Source: SW10 sp965657795 (lineage in GTDB: Bacteria > Verrucomicrobiota > Verrucomicrobiia > Verrucomicrobiales > Akkermansiaceae). From it: a stretch of 54,075 nt of DNA. A program made the position numbers and the translations under genes. The stretch spans positions 1 through 54,075 of the forward strand of contig CBFHQJ010000023.1 in assembly GCA_965657795.1 (NCBI GenBank). The letters run 5' to 3'. Below, in pieces: positions 27,773 to 35,933 of this stretch. The notes beneath the pieces were generated by a model, which worked only from the letters and a program-made list of their open reading frames with translations, was not told the origin of the DNA and searched no databases. Position 1 is the first letter of the stretch. The number at the start of each line of letters is the position of its first letter.

Positions 27773-30463
27773 ATGAGCGAAGCCTCGAAGAATTGTGACG
27801 ACTGCAGATTAGAGATTCCGCCGCTCAGTCCGGGCGGGATTTGTCCGCGCTGTATTTTTGGAACGGGGGATGAGCCCGAGGGGGAGGTGCCTGGAATCGA
27901 AATAGGAGATCTCTTGGGCGAAGGAAGTTTTGGGCAGGTTTATGATGGTTTTCAGGTTGACCTCTCACTGCGTCGTGTCGCGGTGAAAATCGCTCGAGAA
28001 GGAAGTTTGTCTTCGAGCCTAAGAGAGCGGTTTCGCGCTGAGATGCAGATTCTCGCGTTGATGAATCATCCCAACATTGCCCGCTTTGTGACCTCGGGTG
28101 AAACACAAAGCGGGCGGCCGTTTTACGCAATGGAGTTTGTGGAAGGCCGGGAACTACGAGGTGGCCAATATTCCAAGGTGGAGATTTTAAAGACGATGGC
28201 TGCACTCTGTGATACGGTTGCTCATGCGCATCAGCGGGGCGTCGTGCATCGCGATTTGAAGGCGTCCAATGTCCTCATTGAAGAGGAAACGTTAACGCCA
28301 AAAATCATAGATTTCGGAATCGCCCGCGTGCTTTCAGGTCCGCTTTAGGTCGCGATCGGGGCGACACAAGAGGCTCGAATCGGGACTCCCCTTTACATGA
28401 GTCCGGAGCAGCTGGAGGGCGATCCCCAGATCGATACTCGGGCCGATATTTATGCTCTTGGTCTTCTTTTCTACGAACTTGTGCTCGGACGACCTGTCCT
28501 CAGAGAAGTCGTGAAAAACGAGCTTTCCTGAAGTGAGAATGCCAAGCGAGTCCGTGCGTTTTCCTTTCCAAAACTTGCGAGGATGGGCTATTCGCGTGAG
28601 TGGGATTGGGTGATGAGGAAAGCATGTGCTCCGAATCGCCGTGAGCGTTACGAGAGTGCGCGAGAGATGTTGGCAGACGTGAAAGCGCTGCAGAAGGGAG
28701 ACATCATCAAGGCAGGCCAAAAGCCCTTGGGCTATCTCTCGCTAAAGCTGCTTCGGCGTCATTGGCTTCCCGTTGTTTTCGCCACTCTCGTCATCACGGC
28801 CTTGCTCAGCATTGCAGTGTTGAATGCGCAGATGGCGGCTCAAGAAAACGAGGCTCGCCAAGAGGTGGAGGAATCGCTCGCGAAGCTTCAACTCGCCGAG
28901 GCGCAAGCGAAACGGGATGCTTCCGATGCGCAACTGGTCAGCGGGATTGCCGCTTTTCGGAATGAAAACTTCGGCAAGGCCCGCGAGCTCCTCCGCCTCG
29001 CTCTCGAGATTTGGCCGGAAAATGAGGATGCTCAATACACACTTAGTTTTTTGGAATCGATCCATAGGTCCGCAGAGAAGGTGCCTCATGATGACGTAGA
29101 ATTTGAGGTGGTGGGGATCAAAGAAACGCATTCTGGATTTGTCCTTCACGGAGCAAAGGGAGAGGAAGCGACACTCACTATCGAGGTCCCTGAGAAAACT
29201 TGGGAAATCGAGGATATCCTAATGGAAGAGGCTCCCGGCATGGTTACTTTTAGATCCAAAGAGTCGGGGCAACAACTACTCAGCCCACTGCGCTACGGCA
29301 CGGGTCGAGAGACCATGTTTACCTCACTGCGTTTCAAAAAAATGATTGTGGCTAGGCGGGACCGTGGAATCGATCTGTGGGATTTCTCAAACCTTGGCCC
29401 AAGCTACCTGGAGCGCCAGTTCGATGGATTGTCCTTTTTTATGGGATATACCCGGGAAAGTGATGATCTCTGGGTGGTGAATGGCGAGGGAAAGGCCCAC
29501 CTTTGGCAGCCTAAGGAAGGCATTGTTAAATCGATCCAGGTGATGGACATTCCCATGTTCGAAGGAGACCTGCAAAGCGATGGAACTTCTATCCTTCACA
29601 ACTACATGTGGCAGGGAGGGCAGGGGAATTTTCGAGGATACAAGAGTGGTTTACGCACTCTCTCGGGACACGTGCACCTTTTCCTTCTTTCAAGGATCAC
29701 CAAGAAGCACCCCATCAGTTCACTCCTGGGTAGGGAAAGCGACAATGCCATGATGGCGGTTGAGGATGGCAGAGTCGGCGCGTTGCAAAAAAGCGGTTTC
29801 TATAAATGGCTCTCCCGGCGGGACTACGAGACGGAATTTATGGCGATGGGAGCGGGGGGGAGTGTTGGCGCTATTCTTGAGGACAATGACACTGTTACGA
29901 TTGTGGACACGAATATCAGCAAGGTGCAACGTTCGTGGAAAGTTGATGAACCGTCCCAGCATATCGCCATTCTTGATGGAGGAAAACTTTGTGTGCTGGC
30001 GGGCGATGACGGAGGGTTGCGCTGCTTTGATGTCGCGACGGGCGAGCGGGTAGGTAAGACGATCAGGCTCTTGAAGAAGGGCTCAGATGCCGCGAAAATT
30101 CGAGTGGTCCCTGTGCCAAACCGAGAGGAAGTCATGGTCTCGGTCGAAGGTGACCTGCGAATTCAGAGATGGAATGTCCGGACAGGCGAGGATCTCACGC
30201 AGGGTATGCTTCACGAACTGGACGTGTTTTGGTTTGGCTGTTTACCCGGTGGTGAGATTGGAATTTCGATTGATCAATCTATCAAAAATTGGAGCGAGTC
30301 AGACTTCCGGGTCTGGTCACTTCGCACTGGAAACGAACTGGTGCCGTCTCTTCATTTTTCTCACCAAATTCTCTGGGTCGCGGCCGAAGGGAAAGGCAAA
30401 AGGATCGCCATTTCTCTTGCTGATTCTTCGGTGAGACGCTGGGTGGTTGATGATTTAAAATGA
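27773..30463 (+). pseudogene. Ser/Thr kinase-propeller gene with two stops
   Basis: Three same-phase segments are separated by TAG at 28346-28348 (codon 192) and TGA at 28529-28531 (codon 253). The order is: zinc-ribbon-like motif 'CDDCRLEIPP...CPRCIF'; kinase domain with 'LLGEGSFGQVYDGF', 'VAVKIA', 'HRDLKASN', 'IIDFGIAR' and, after the first stop, 'GTPLYMSPEQLEG' and 'DIYALGLLFYELVLG'; membrane helix 'LPVVFATLVITALLSIAVL' (about 326-345); helical/TPR-like linker; and a WD40-like propeller of about 470 residues. All catalytic motifs survive, so the breaks look recent. CAG to TAG and CGA to TGA would account for them. Restart at an internal codon could still yield the membrane-propeller part alone (28583-30463). 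Confidence 0.85.
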
Positions 30464-30479
30464 AGACACAAACCAGAGC

Positions 30480-32018
30480 TTATCGAATTGAGGCCTTGCC
30501 AATCACTTCGCCCGAGGATGGTGATGTAATATCGAACTCGGCAACGGTTTCAAACTTCCGCGCTCGATAGCCCAAGGCGACTTCACCGAGTCCGACGTGT
30601 GACGCGACCGAGGTGATGAAGCCGGCATCCTTGCCATCAACGAGGAGCTTGGACTTGGTTGGGATGAGTGGCTTGTCGAGGGAGAGTTTGACGAGGTGAC
30701 GGTTGGTCTTTCCGGCGCGCTTCATTCTGGAAATAACCTCCTGGCCGGTGTAACATCCCTTGGTGTAGGAAATGGATTTTTCCTCGACGCTAGCTTCGGG
30801 CGGGAGAATGCCGGGGAAGAGTTCATTGGGCCAACGCGGGAGTCCATCGATGATACGGCGGGTCTCGTTCGGTACGCTGAGGTAGGCTGTCTCATCGAGG
30901 CTTTCATCGATGAGTTCAACATCATCAGCGATGAGGTATTTGTCGAGACGGGCATGAATTTCCTCAGCAAGATCGATAGGACCTTGCACGATGAAATCCT
31001 CACCTTCGCGATGAATGTGGACGTAGAATTGCAGCTTTCCCTTCGCATCCAGAAGGCAGGCGTCGATGATCCGACCATCTTCGGTAAGCCGGACGTCATT
31101 GCTGACCTGACCGTTAAGATACCTCTCGGCGTCGGGACCTTTTACACGGATGCGGCTGCAGGAAATTTCGAAATCTTCTTCAAGATCCAAATCGGTGCTC
31201 TGATGCTGCCTAACAGTGGCGGAGAAATCTTCCGAAGCATCGCGCATTTCGGCTTCGAAGAGCCGCGCCCAGGTGAGGTGGTTGAGGTCGGCTGTGATAC
31301 CGGCCGAGTCGGCCAGCTGGATGGCGTAGTTCGTGTCCTTGGCCATATTCTCGGTTGAGAAATGAGGCGTAAAGTCGTTCTCAAGGAGAGTGGGGATTTT
31401 CATGCCCATCACCGGGGCATAGCAGCCATTGAGCTTGGCGGCATCATGCCAGGCACGCGGGTCGACCCCATAACGTCTTGAAATTTCAAGAGCTTCTGTG
31501 AGGGCCTGAACAGCTGATGCCGTGGCGAGATTGGTGGTGATTTTAACAACGGTCGCAGCGGGAGGTTGACCCAAATAGACAATCTCGCGGGAGGTCACTT
31601 CCAGCAACGGCTGCTGTTGCTCGAGCACGTCCCCATCCCCGGCGATGTAGTAAACGAGATTCCCTCCGGCGGCGGCATCGCGTGAACCAGTGAAAGGTGC
31701 GTCGAGGAATTTGCTGCCTGCAGCCTTGCATTGGCGCTCGAGCCAGAGAGTTGTCTCGGGATCAATGGTTGCGTGATTAATGAAGGTTTTACCGTCATTG
31801 AGTTGCCCTTCAATCTGAGCAAAGACTTCACGAACGGCCTGGTCGTCTCGCAGGTAGCACAAGATGACATCGGCTTCGGCGACCGCTTCTGCTAGATCAG
31901 TGACCGAATCCGGTCGGTCTTGTGGGGTACGATTCCAGGTTTTGAGAGAATGTCCGGCAGCGACGAGCTGGTCTGCGCTGCGGGACCCGATGATTCCAAG
32001 TCCTAGGAGAAGAGTCAT
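30480..32018 (-). CDS. Hydroxyisobutyrate-dehydrogenase-like/YgfZ fusion
   Basis: This 512-residue protein has two complete domains. Residues 1-280 are a 3-hydroxyisobutyrate-dehydrogenase/6-phosphogluconate-dehydrogenase-like protein: dinucleotide loop 'LGLGIIGSRSADQLVAAGH', substrate motif 'FLDAPFTGSRDAAAGGNL' and the conserved Lys in 'ATVVKITTNLA'. Residues about 285-512 are a YgfZ/GcvT-like folate-binding protein with the signature 'KGCYTGQEVISRM' and an N-terminal 'YLNGQVSNDVR'. YgfZ uses folate and this Cys to maintain certain Fe-S enzymes. No internal start or spacer separates the halves, so this is a true gene fusion. The physiological link between the domains is unknown. Confidence 0.85.
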   Translation of the reverse strand: MTLLLGLGIIGSRSADQLVAAGHSLKTWNRTPQDRPDSVTDLAEAVAEADVILCYLRDDQAVREVFAQIEGQLNDGKTFINHATIDPETTLWLERQCKAAGSKFLDAPFTGSRDAAAGGNLVYYIAGDGDVLEQQQPLLEVTSREIVYLGQPPAATVVKITTNLATASAVQALTEALEISRRYGVDPRAWHDAAKLNGCYAPVMGMKIPTLLENDFTPHFSTENMAKDTNYAIQLADSAGITADLNHLTWARLFEAEMRDASEDFSATVRQHQSTDLDLEEDFEISCSRIRVKGPDAERYLNGQVSNDVRLTEDGRIIDACLLDAKGKLQFYVHIHREGEDFIVQGPIDLAEEIHARLDKYLIADDVELIDESLDETAYLSVPNETRRIIDGLPRWPNELFPGILPPEASVEEKSISYTKGCYTGQEVISRMKRAGKTNRHLVKLSLDKPLIPTKSKLLVDGKDAGFITSVASHVGLGEVALGYRARKFETVAEFDITSPSSGEVIGKASIR

Positions 32019-32033
32019 GATGGGATAAATGAT

Positions 32034-32837
32034 TTAACGTCGGGCGATTTTAACAAGTTCGGCGGAAACAGTGGTGACCTCCTTGACCTGCTCGGCCGTG
32101 GGCTTGGCTTTTTCTTCCAAGACCATGGCGTTGCGGAGTCCCTGTAGAAGTTCCCGCATCTTGATGACTTGGGGACGCCTGCTGATGTCGGGGTGAAGGG
32201 AACCGATCGATTCGGCATAATAGTCGGCCACGTCTTCCCGAAAAAGGGTAAGTGCCCGCTCGGGAGTGTATTTTTTATTCACCGCGGTTGCGGCTGAATC
32301 GAGGGCTTCCAACCAACCACCAAGCGAGATCAGGTGGGAAAGATCGGGATCGCGCAGTCCGGCCAGCTCGCGCTCGACATCGCGCTGGGTTGAGGCGAGT
32401 GCTCGTTTCAGCTTAGGGAGATCTTTGGCCCTGGCGTGTTCGAGGAGCTCGGCGGCGTGGACCTTGATCCGATCACCTGCACCAAGAGCCTTGGCGTAGC
32501 GGGAAATATGAGCGGCAATCTTGGGGACATCCTCGGAATTGCCTGTCTGAACAGCGATGAAACCATCGGCAATCAGTGTCCCAAGCCTCAGCGCGATACG
32601 CGATCGATCCAGAGGTGTGCGTTCGTAACTTTTATGATGTCCGGGATAGTAAGAGAGGGGAGAAACTTTTTCGAGTTCGTTGAAAACCTTGGCAATCGAG
32701 GGAACGGTGAATTCGTTCAGGGCTGACTCGGTGCGGAAATGCTCGTCATCGAGCAAATCTTCAGGGATCTCAGCTTTATCTTGGGCGTTTGCGAGCAAGG
32801 CGCAAAACCCAAAGATTGCGAGGTGGGGGATGTTCAT
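32034..32837 (-). CDS. Secreted helical protein of unknown function
   Basis: I do not recognise this 267-residue protein. It begins with a signal peptide (MNIPHLAIFGFCALLANAQ) and is otherwise predicted helical and soluble, with segments such as 'RSRIALRLGTLIADGFIAVQT', 'HAAELLEHARAKDLPKLKRAL' and 'MRELLQGLRNAMVLEEKAKP'. It is probably periplasmic. It lies 15 bases upstream of the dehydrogenase-YgfZ gene on the same strand and is likely cotranscribed with it. Divergent from rpsT. Confidence 0.65.
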   Translation of the reverse strand: MNIPHLAIFGFCALLANAQDKAEIPEDLLDDEHFRTESALNEFTVPSIAKVFNELEKVSPLSYYPGHHKSYERTPLDRSRIALRLGTLIADGFIAVQTGNSEDVPKIAAHISRYAKALGAGDRIKVHAAELLEHARAKDLPKLKRALASTQRDVERELAGLRDPDLSHLISLGGWLEALDSAATAVNKKYTPERALTLFREDVADYYAESIGSLHPDISRRPQVIKMRELLQGLRNAMVLEEKAKPTAEQVKEVTTVSAELVKIARR

Positions 32838-32895
32838 GCATGAATTCTCCCACAGGAAAAGGGAAGGTGCTATTGAAATTTCCGTATACTGAAAC

Positions 32896-32923
32896 TTGAC
32901 ACCTGATCCAAAATCCCTATTTT
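32896..32923 (+). promoter_or_regulatory. Sigma-70-type promoter of rpsT
   Basis: TTGACA at 32896-32901 and TATTTT at 32918-32923 are separated by 16 bases. The S20 start codon lies 27 bases after the -10 box, leaving a short leader of about 20 bases. Confidence 0.6.
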
Positions 32924-32950
32924 CCCGCCCCGCCCAAGCGGGATCGTCCT

Positions 32951-33211
32951 ATGGCCAATACTAAGTCTGCAGAAAAAAGAGTTCGTCAGATCGCAAAACG
33001 AACTGAGAGAAACCGTGCCGCCAAGAGCCGCATCAAGACCCTTCAAAAGAAGGCAGTCGCTGCTGCGGGTGAAGGAAATTCAGAGGAGGCTCTCAAGACC
33101 TTCCGTGAGTTCACCAAGGCTGTCGACAAGGCTGCCAAGAACAACATCTTCCAGAAGAACAAGGCTGCTAATTTGAAGAGCCGCACCAATAAGGCAATCA
33201 AGCCTGCCTAA
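32951..33211 (+). CDS. rpsT: 30S ribosomal protein S20
   Basis: The 86-residue, Lys/Arg/Ala-rich, fully helical protein has the family opening 'MANTKSAEKRVRQIAKRTERN' and the closing 'NNIFQKNKAANLKSRTNKAI'. S20 binds 16S rRNA early in small-subunit assembly. Single-gene unit with its own promoter and terminator, as is common for rpsT. Confidence 0.97.
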   Translation: MANTKSAEKRVRQIAKRTERNRAAKSRIKTLQKKAVAAAGEGNSEEALKTFREFTKAVDKAAKNNIFQKNKAANLKSRTNKAIKPA

Positions 33212-33239
33212 ATCACAGTTTCTTCCCCAAGAATTTTCG

Positions 33240-33278
33240 CAGGCCACGTGGATTTTTCCTCGTGGCCTGTTCTTTTTT
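33240..33278 (+). terminator. Rho-independent terminator after rpsT
   Basis: The perfect 9-bp stem CAGGCCACG / CGTGGCCTG (33240-33248 and 33261-33269) with a 12-base loop is followed by TTCTTTTTT. It lies immediately before the start of the zinc-ribbon gene at 33295. Confidence 0.88.
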
Positions 33279-33294
33279 ATCCTTTCCTTAAGTC

Positions 33295-33525
33295 ATGTCG
33301 GACGCCGCCCAGCAAGATCGTCTCGCCAAAGCGAGGGAGATCGCCAACAACCCTGTCGCCTACAAGGTGTGCGAGGGCTGTGATTCCATTGTCACTGCCG
33401 AGGTGGTGATTTGTCCCAATTGCCACGGTTACCGCTTTGATGCGGACCCTAGCAGAGTGGTCGACCAAGCGGTCGAACTGGGCACCCGGGAACAGCGGAG
33501 TGTCACCGCCGAAGATTTGAGCTGA
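33295..33525 (+). CDS. Small zinc-ribbon protein
   Basis: This 76-residue protein carries two Cys pairs in the pattern of a zinc ribbon: 'CEGCDSIV' (CxxC) and 'CPNCHGYRFDAD' (CxxC), about 17 residues apart. A helical N-terminus (QQDRLAKAREIANNP) and an acidic C-terminus surround it. Short conserved proteins of this type are frequent in Verrucomicrobia and have no assigned role. Nucleic-acid or protein binding is inferred from the fold only. Confidence 0.7.
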   Translation: MSDAAQQDRLAKAREIANNPVAYKVCEGCDSIVTAEVVICPNCHGYRFDADPSRVVDQAVELGTREQRSVTAEDLS

Positions 33526-33945
33526 ATCTCATCTGGTTGGCCGATCTGCAAGCGGCCACCGATTTTCTTCGAGGTAAAGCCCTACCAACATGCTCTGGTG
33601 CCTTCAGAGTAGATGGCCGAGTAGATCTGGTCACCTCTGGATCCCGGATGGCCCCAAATCTCGTTATCAATGCGCTTTCTGGTCTTCTCGAAACGATCAA
33701 TAGATTGTGAGTTTCTAAGCCTTGCTCCCGAACAGTCGACGTCAGAACTTACGCACGAAACGCCCCAAATTGCACTGCAGCGAAAGATCAGACATCTTAA
33801 GGAATATTCCTGTATCCTCATCCCGACCCAAACTTAGTTTGGTTTCGAATTTTTGCTCGTAAAGATTCCCAACTAAAAAGTGATCTATCCCAGGATGGGT
33901 GAGCTTCAGGAAATTTACGACTCAGTTCAAAGGGGCAAATGAAAC
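33526..33945. other. Intergenic region, possible decayed sequence
   Basis: No gene is convincing. On the minus strand, 33821-33585 encodes a short frame containing 'RKRIDNEIWGHPGSRGDQIY', which reads more like real protein than noise. It has no recognisable family or good start. It could be a gene fragment. Confidence 0.35.
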
Positions 33946-33976
33946 AAAAAGCCGCCCCTCATTAAGAGGGGCGGCT
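33945..33976 (-). terminator. Rho-independent terminator after PII gene
   Basis: The perfect 11-bp stem AGCCGCCCCTC / GAGGGGCGGCT (33966-33976 and 33950-33960) has a 5-base loop. On the minus strand it runs into a T-rich tail. It ends the PII transcript 32 bases past the stop codon. Confidence 0.9.
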
Positions 33977-34007
33977 CATGCTTTGAAAAAGGGTAGAAAA
34001 TTCGAAA

Positions 34008-34355
34008 CTAGCTGACGTTTACTGCTTCGGCACCGGTCTCACCGGTGCGGATGCGGATGGCCTGCTCGACGGGTGAGATAAAGACCTTTCCGTCACCGAT
34101 TTTGCCGGTGTTGGAGCTTTTCACGATCGCCTCGGCAACCTTCTGGGAATCCTCGTCGTTCACGACAATCTCAATCTTCACTTTTGGAAGGAAATCAACG
34201 GTGTATTCCGATCCTCGATAAATTTCGGTGTGGCCCTTCTGGCGACCAAAACCCTTGACCTCGGTCACGGTCATTCCTTGAACATCCACTTCAGCCAGGG
34301 CTTCCTTGACTTCTTCGAGTTTGAACGGCTTGATGATGGCTTCGATTTTTTTCAT
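34008..34355 (-). CDS. Nitrogen regulatory protein PII
   Basis: The product is 115 residues from the ATG at 34355, which gives the classic opening 'MKKIEAIIKPFKLEEVKEAL'. The T-loop segment 'GFGRQKGHTEIYRGSEY' includes the Tyr that is uridylylated in proteobacterial PII. The nucleotide-binding 'VKSSNTGKIGDGKVFI' and the C-terminal 'RIRTGETG' are intact. PII trimers sense ATP/ADP and 2-oxoglutarate and adjust ammonium uptake and glutamine synthetase. No amtB or glnA gene is adjacent, so GlnB and GlnK cannot be told apart. It stands alone, with a strong terminator. Confidence 0.93.
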   Translation of the reverse strand: MKKIEAIIKPFKLEEVKEALAEVDVQGMTVTEVKGFGRQKGHTEIYRGSEYTVDFLPKVKIEIVVNDEDSQKVAEAIVKSSNTGKIGDGKVFISPVEQAIRIRTGETGAEAVNVS

Positions 34356-34436
34356 GGTCTTCAGTAACAATTGCGTTGAAAGGTGGGTAGCAAGGCTCGT
34401 GCCAGCTTTTTTATTTAATCTGCTTTAGTTTTTGAG

Positions 34437-35093
34437 TCAGTGAAATTCGACCATTTTTTCAGTCGAAAGGCGGGAAATGTCCGGAACCTGGCAGTCGGAC
34501 ACTGGAAATCCCACCACCAGCAGGAGAAATGGTTTTTCGGAAGCAGGTCTTCCCAGGATTTCATTGAGAAATTTCATCGGACTCGGAGTGTGGGTTAGAG
34601 TCGCTAATCCGGCGTGATGAAGAGATGAAATGAGGAAGCCGGTTGCGATTCCGACCGATTCCTTGGGATAATAGGTTCGGGAGACCGAGCCATCGGCGCG
34701 CCTGACCTCTGATTTCTGGAAGATGGCAATGAGAGCCGGAGCGGTTTCCAGAAACGGCTTACGTGCATCGGTTCCAATCGGAGCGAGAGCATCGAGCCAC
34801 TCGTCAGGCGCCCGGGAATCATAAAACTCTCTTTCCTCTTCTTCGGCGGCTACACGAATGGCCTTTTTGATCTCCGGATTTCGGATGACCGAAAAGTGCC
34901 AAGGCTGGAGGTTGGCGCCGTTTGGAGCCGTGACAGCCCCATCAAGGCAGGCTTCAAGAACACCTTCGGGAATGGCACGGTCGGAAAAATCCCGCACGCT
35001 GCGCCTTTGAACCAAGTGACAGGTAAAGGCTTGAGCGCGCCCTTTCATTTCACTTTCGGGAATTTCCCGAAAGTTCAGAGGGACCTTGGACAT
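34437..35093 (-). CDS. Nitroreductase-family protein
   Basis: From the ATG at 35093 the product is 218 residues with a nitroreductase fold. The FMN-phosphate site is in 'LVQRRSVRDFSDRAIPEGV' and the flavin contact in 'TAPNGANLQPWHFSVI'. The family 'KESVGIATGFLISSLHHAGL' helix and 'PFLLLVVGFP' are present. Members reduce nitro compounds, quinones or iodotyrosine-like substrates using NAD(P)H. The segment 'ESEMKGRAQAFTCHLVQRRSVRDFS' resembles the iodotyrosine-dehalogenase-like subgroup. The natural substrate is unknown. A GGAG directly abuts the ATG. Confidence 0.85.
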   Translation of the reverse strand: MSKVPLNFREIPESEMKGRAQAFTCHLVQRRSVRDFSDRAIPEGVLEACLDGAVTAPNGANLQPWHFSVIRNPEIKKAIRVAAEEEEREFYDSRAPDEWLDALAPIGTDARKPFLETAPALIAIFQKSEVRRADGSVSRTYYPKESVGIATGFLISSLHHAGLATLTHTPSPMKFLNEILGRPASEKPFLLLVVGFPVSDCQVPDISRLSTEKMVEFH

Positions 35094-35108
35094 CTCCAAA
35101 AGGTCAGC

Positions 35109-35180
35109 TTAGAGGCAGCAGCAAGAGCTAAACAGAGCTGCGGCGGCGAGGGTAATTGCGGTAAGGATATAACGTGTCAT
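35109..35180 (-). CDS. Tiny 23-residue lipoprotein-like peptide
   Basis: A short frame encodes MTRYILTAITLAAAALFSS followed by CCCL and stop. It has a basic N-terminus, an Ala/Leu hydrophobic core and a lipobox-like LFSSC. After processing, only the Cys-Cys-Cys-Leu end would remain. It resembles entericidin-type minimal lipoproteins or a relict signal peptide. It lies between the nitroreductase and GntR-type genes on the same strand. There is no Shine-Dalgarno, and expression is unproven. Confidence 0.4.
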   Translation of the reverse strand: MTRYILTAITLAAAALFSSCCCL

Positions 35181-35246
35181 GGCGTCAGTAGTTCTAGAGT
35201 TTTTGCCGGGGATGGCGAGAGCGTTTTTGAGCGAAGTGAGATCTCC

Positions 35247-35924
35247 TTACCTCTCCAAATCAACATAGTGACGGCGGGAGAGAATGAGATGACGCTTCAT
35301 GGCCGCTGCGGCCTCCTCTGATTTTCCGTCAGAAATAGCGTCAAAGATTTCTTGATGGGTGTGAATTACGTTTTGATACCACTCGCCGTCGCCACGATTT
35401 ACGTTGGCGTATTCGATCGATCGCTTTTCCAAGGCACTCAGGACAGTAGCGTAAAGATTGTGCTTTGACCCGGCGGCGATGGCGAGGTGAAAGGCGATGT
35501 CAGCTTCGCTGAATCGTTTCCGGTCACCACGGGAGTTTTCCATCTTGTCGATGGCTTTTTGCATAATTTCAATAATTTTTGCTCCGGAATGGATGGCGGC
35601 GAGACGGGCACATTCGGTTTCAAGCAGGATACGGAAGTCCATTAACTCGAGATAGGAATCATCGTTTGTCAGAACCGAATAGGTTTCGACAGCTCCGGCG
35701 AGGGTTTCGAGGCTGGGATCGGCAATGTAGGAACCCGATCCTTTTAGGGTTCTTAGAAGACCACGCCCTCTCAGTTGCTGAATGGCCTCGCGGATTACGG
35801 TGCGGCTGGCATCGAAGCGGGCGCAAAGTTTCTCTTCGGAGGGAAGGCGCTCACCAGGAGTGAGCTTGCCGTCCATGATCTCTTGTTCGAGTGCCTTGAT
35901 GATATTGGAGCTGCGTTGAGCCAT
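35247..35924 (-). CDS. GntR/FadR-family transcriptional regulator
   Basis: The 225-residue protein has an N-terminal winged helix-turn-helix (about 5-70: 'LTPGERLPSEEKLCARFDASRTVIREAI', 'LRTLKGSGSYI') and a helical FCD ligand-binding domain (about 85-220). Putative metal/ligand residues are in 'MDFRILLETECARLA', 'DIAFHLAIA', 'HTHQEIFDAI' and 'MKRHLI'. FCD regulators respond to sugar acids and related metabolites. It starts 9 bases after the stop of the upstream SMP-30 lactonase gene on the same strand, so it probably controls that operon in response to a sugar-acid intermediate. Confidence 0.9.
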   Translation of the reverse strand: MAQRSSNIIKALEQEIMDGKLTPGERLPSEEKLCARFDASRTVIREAIQQLRGRGLLRTLKGSGSYIADPSLETLAGAVETYSVLTNDDSYLELMDFRILLETECARLAAIHSGAKIIEIMQKAIDKMENSRGDRKRFSEADIAFHLAIAAGSKHNLYATVLSALEKRSIEYANVNRGDGEWYQNVIHTHQEIFDAISDGKSEEAAAAMKRHLILSRRHYVDLER

Positions 35925-35933
35925 GATTTTTTT

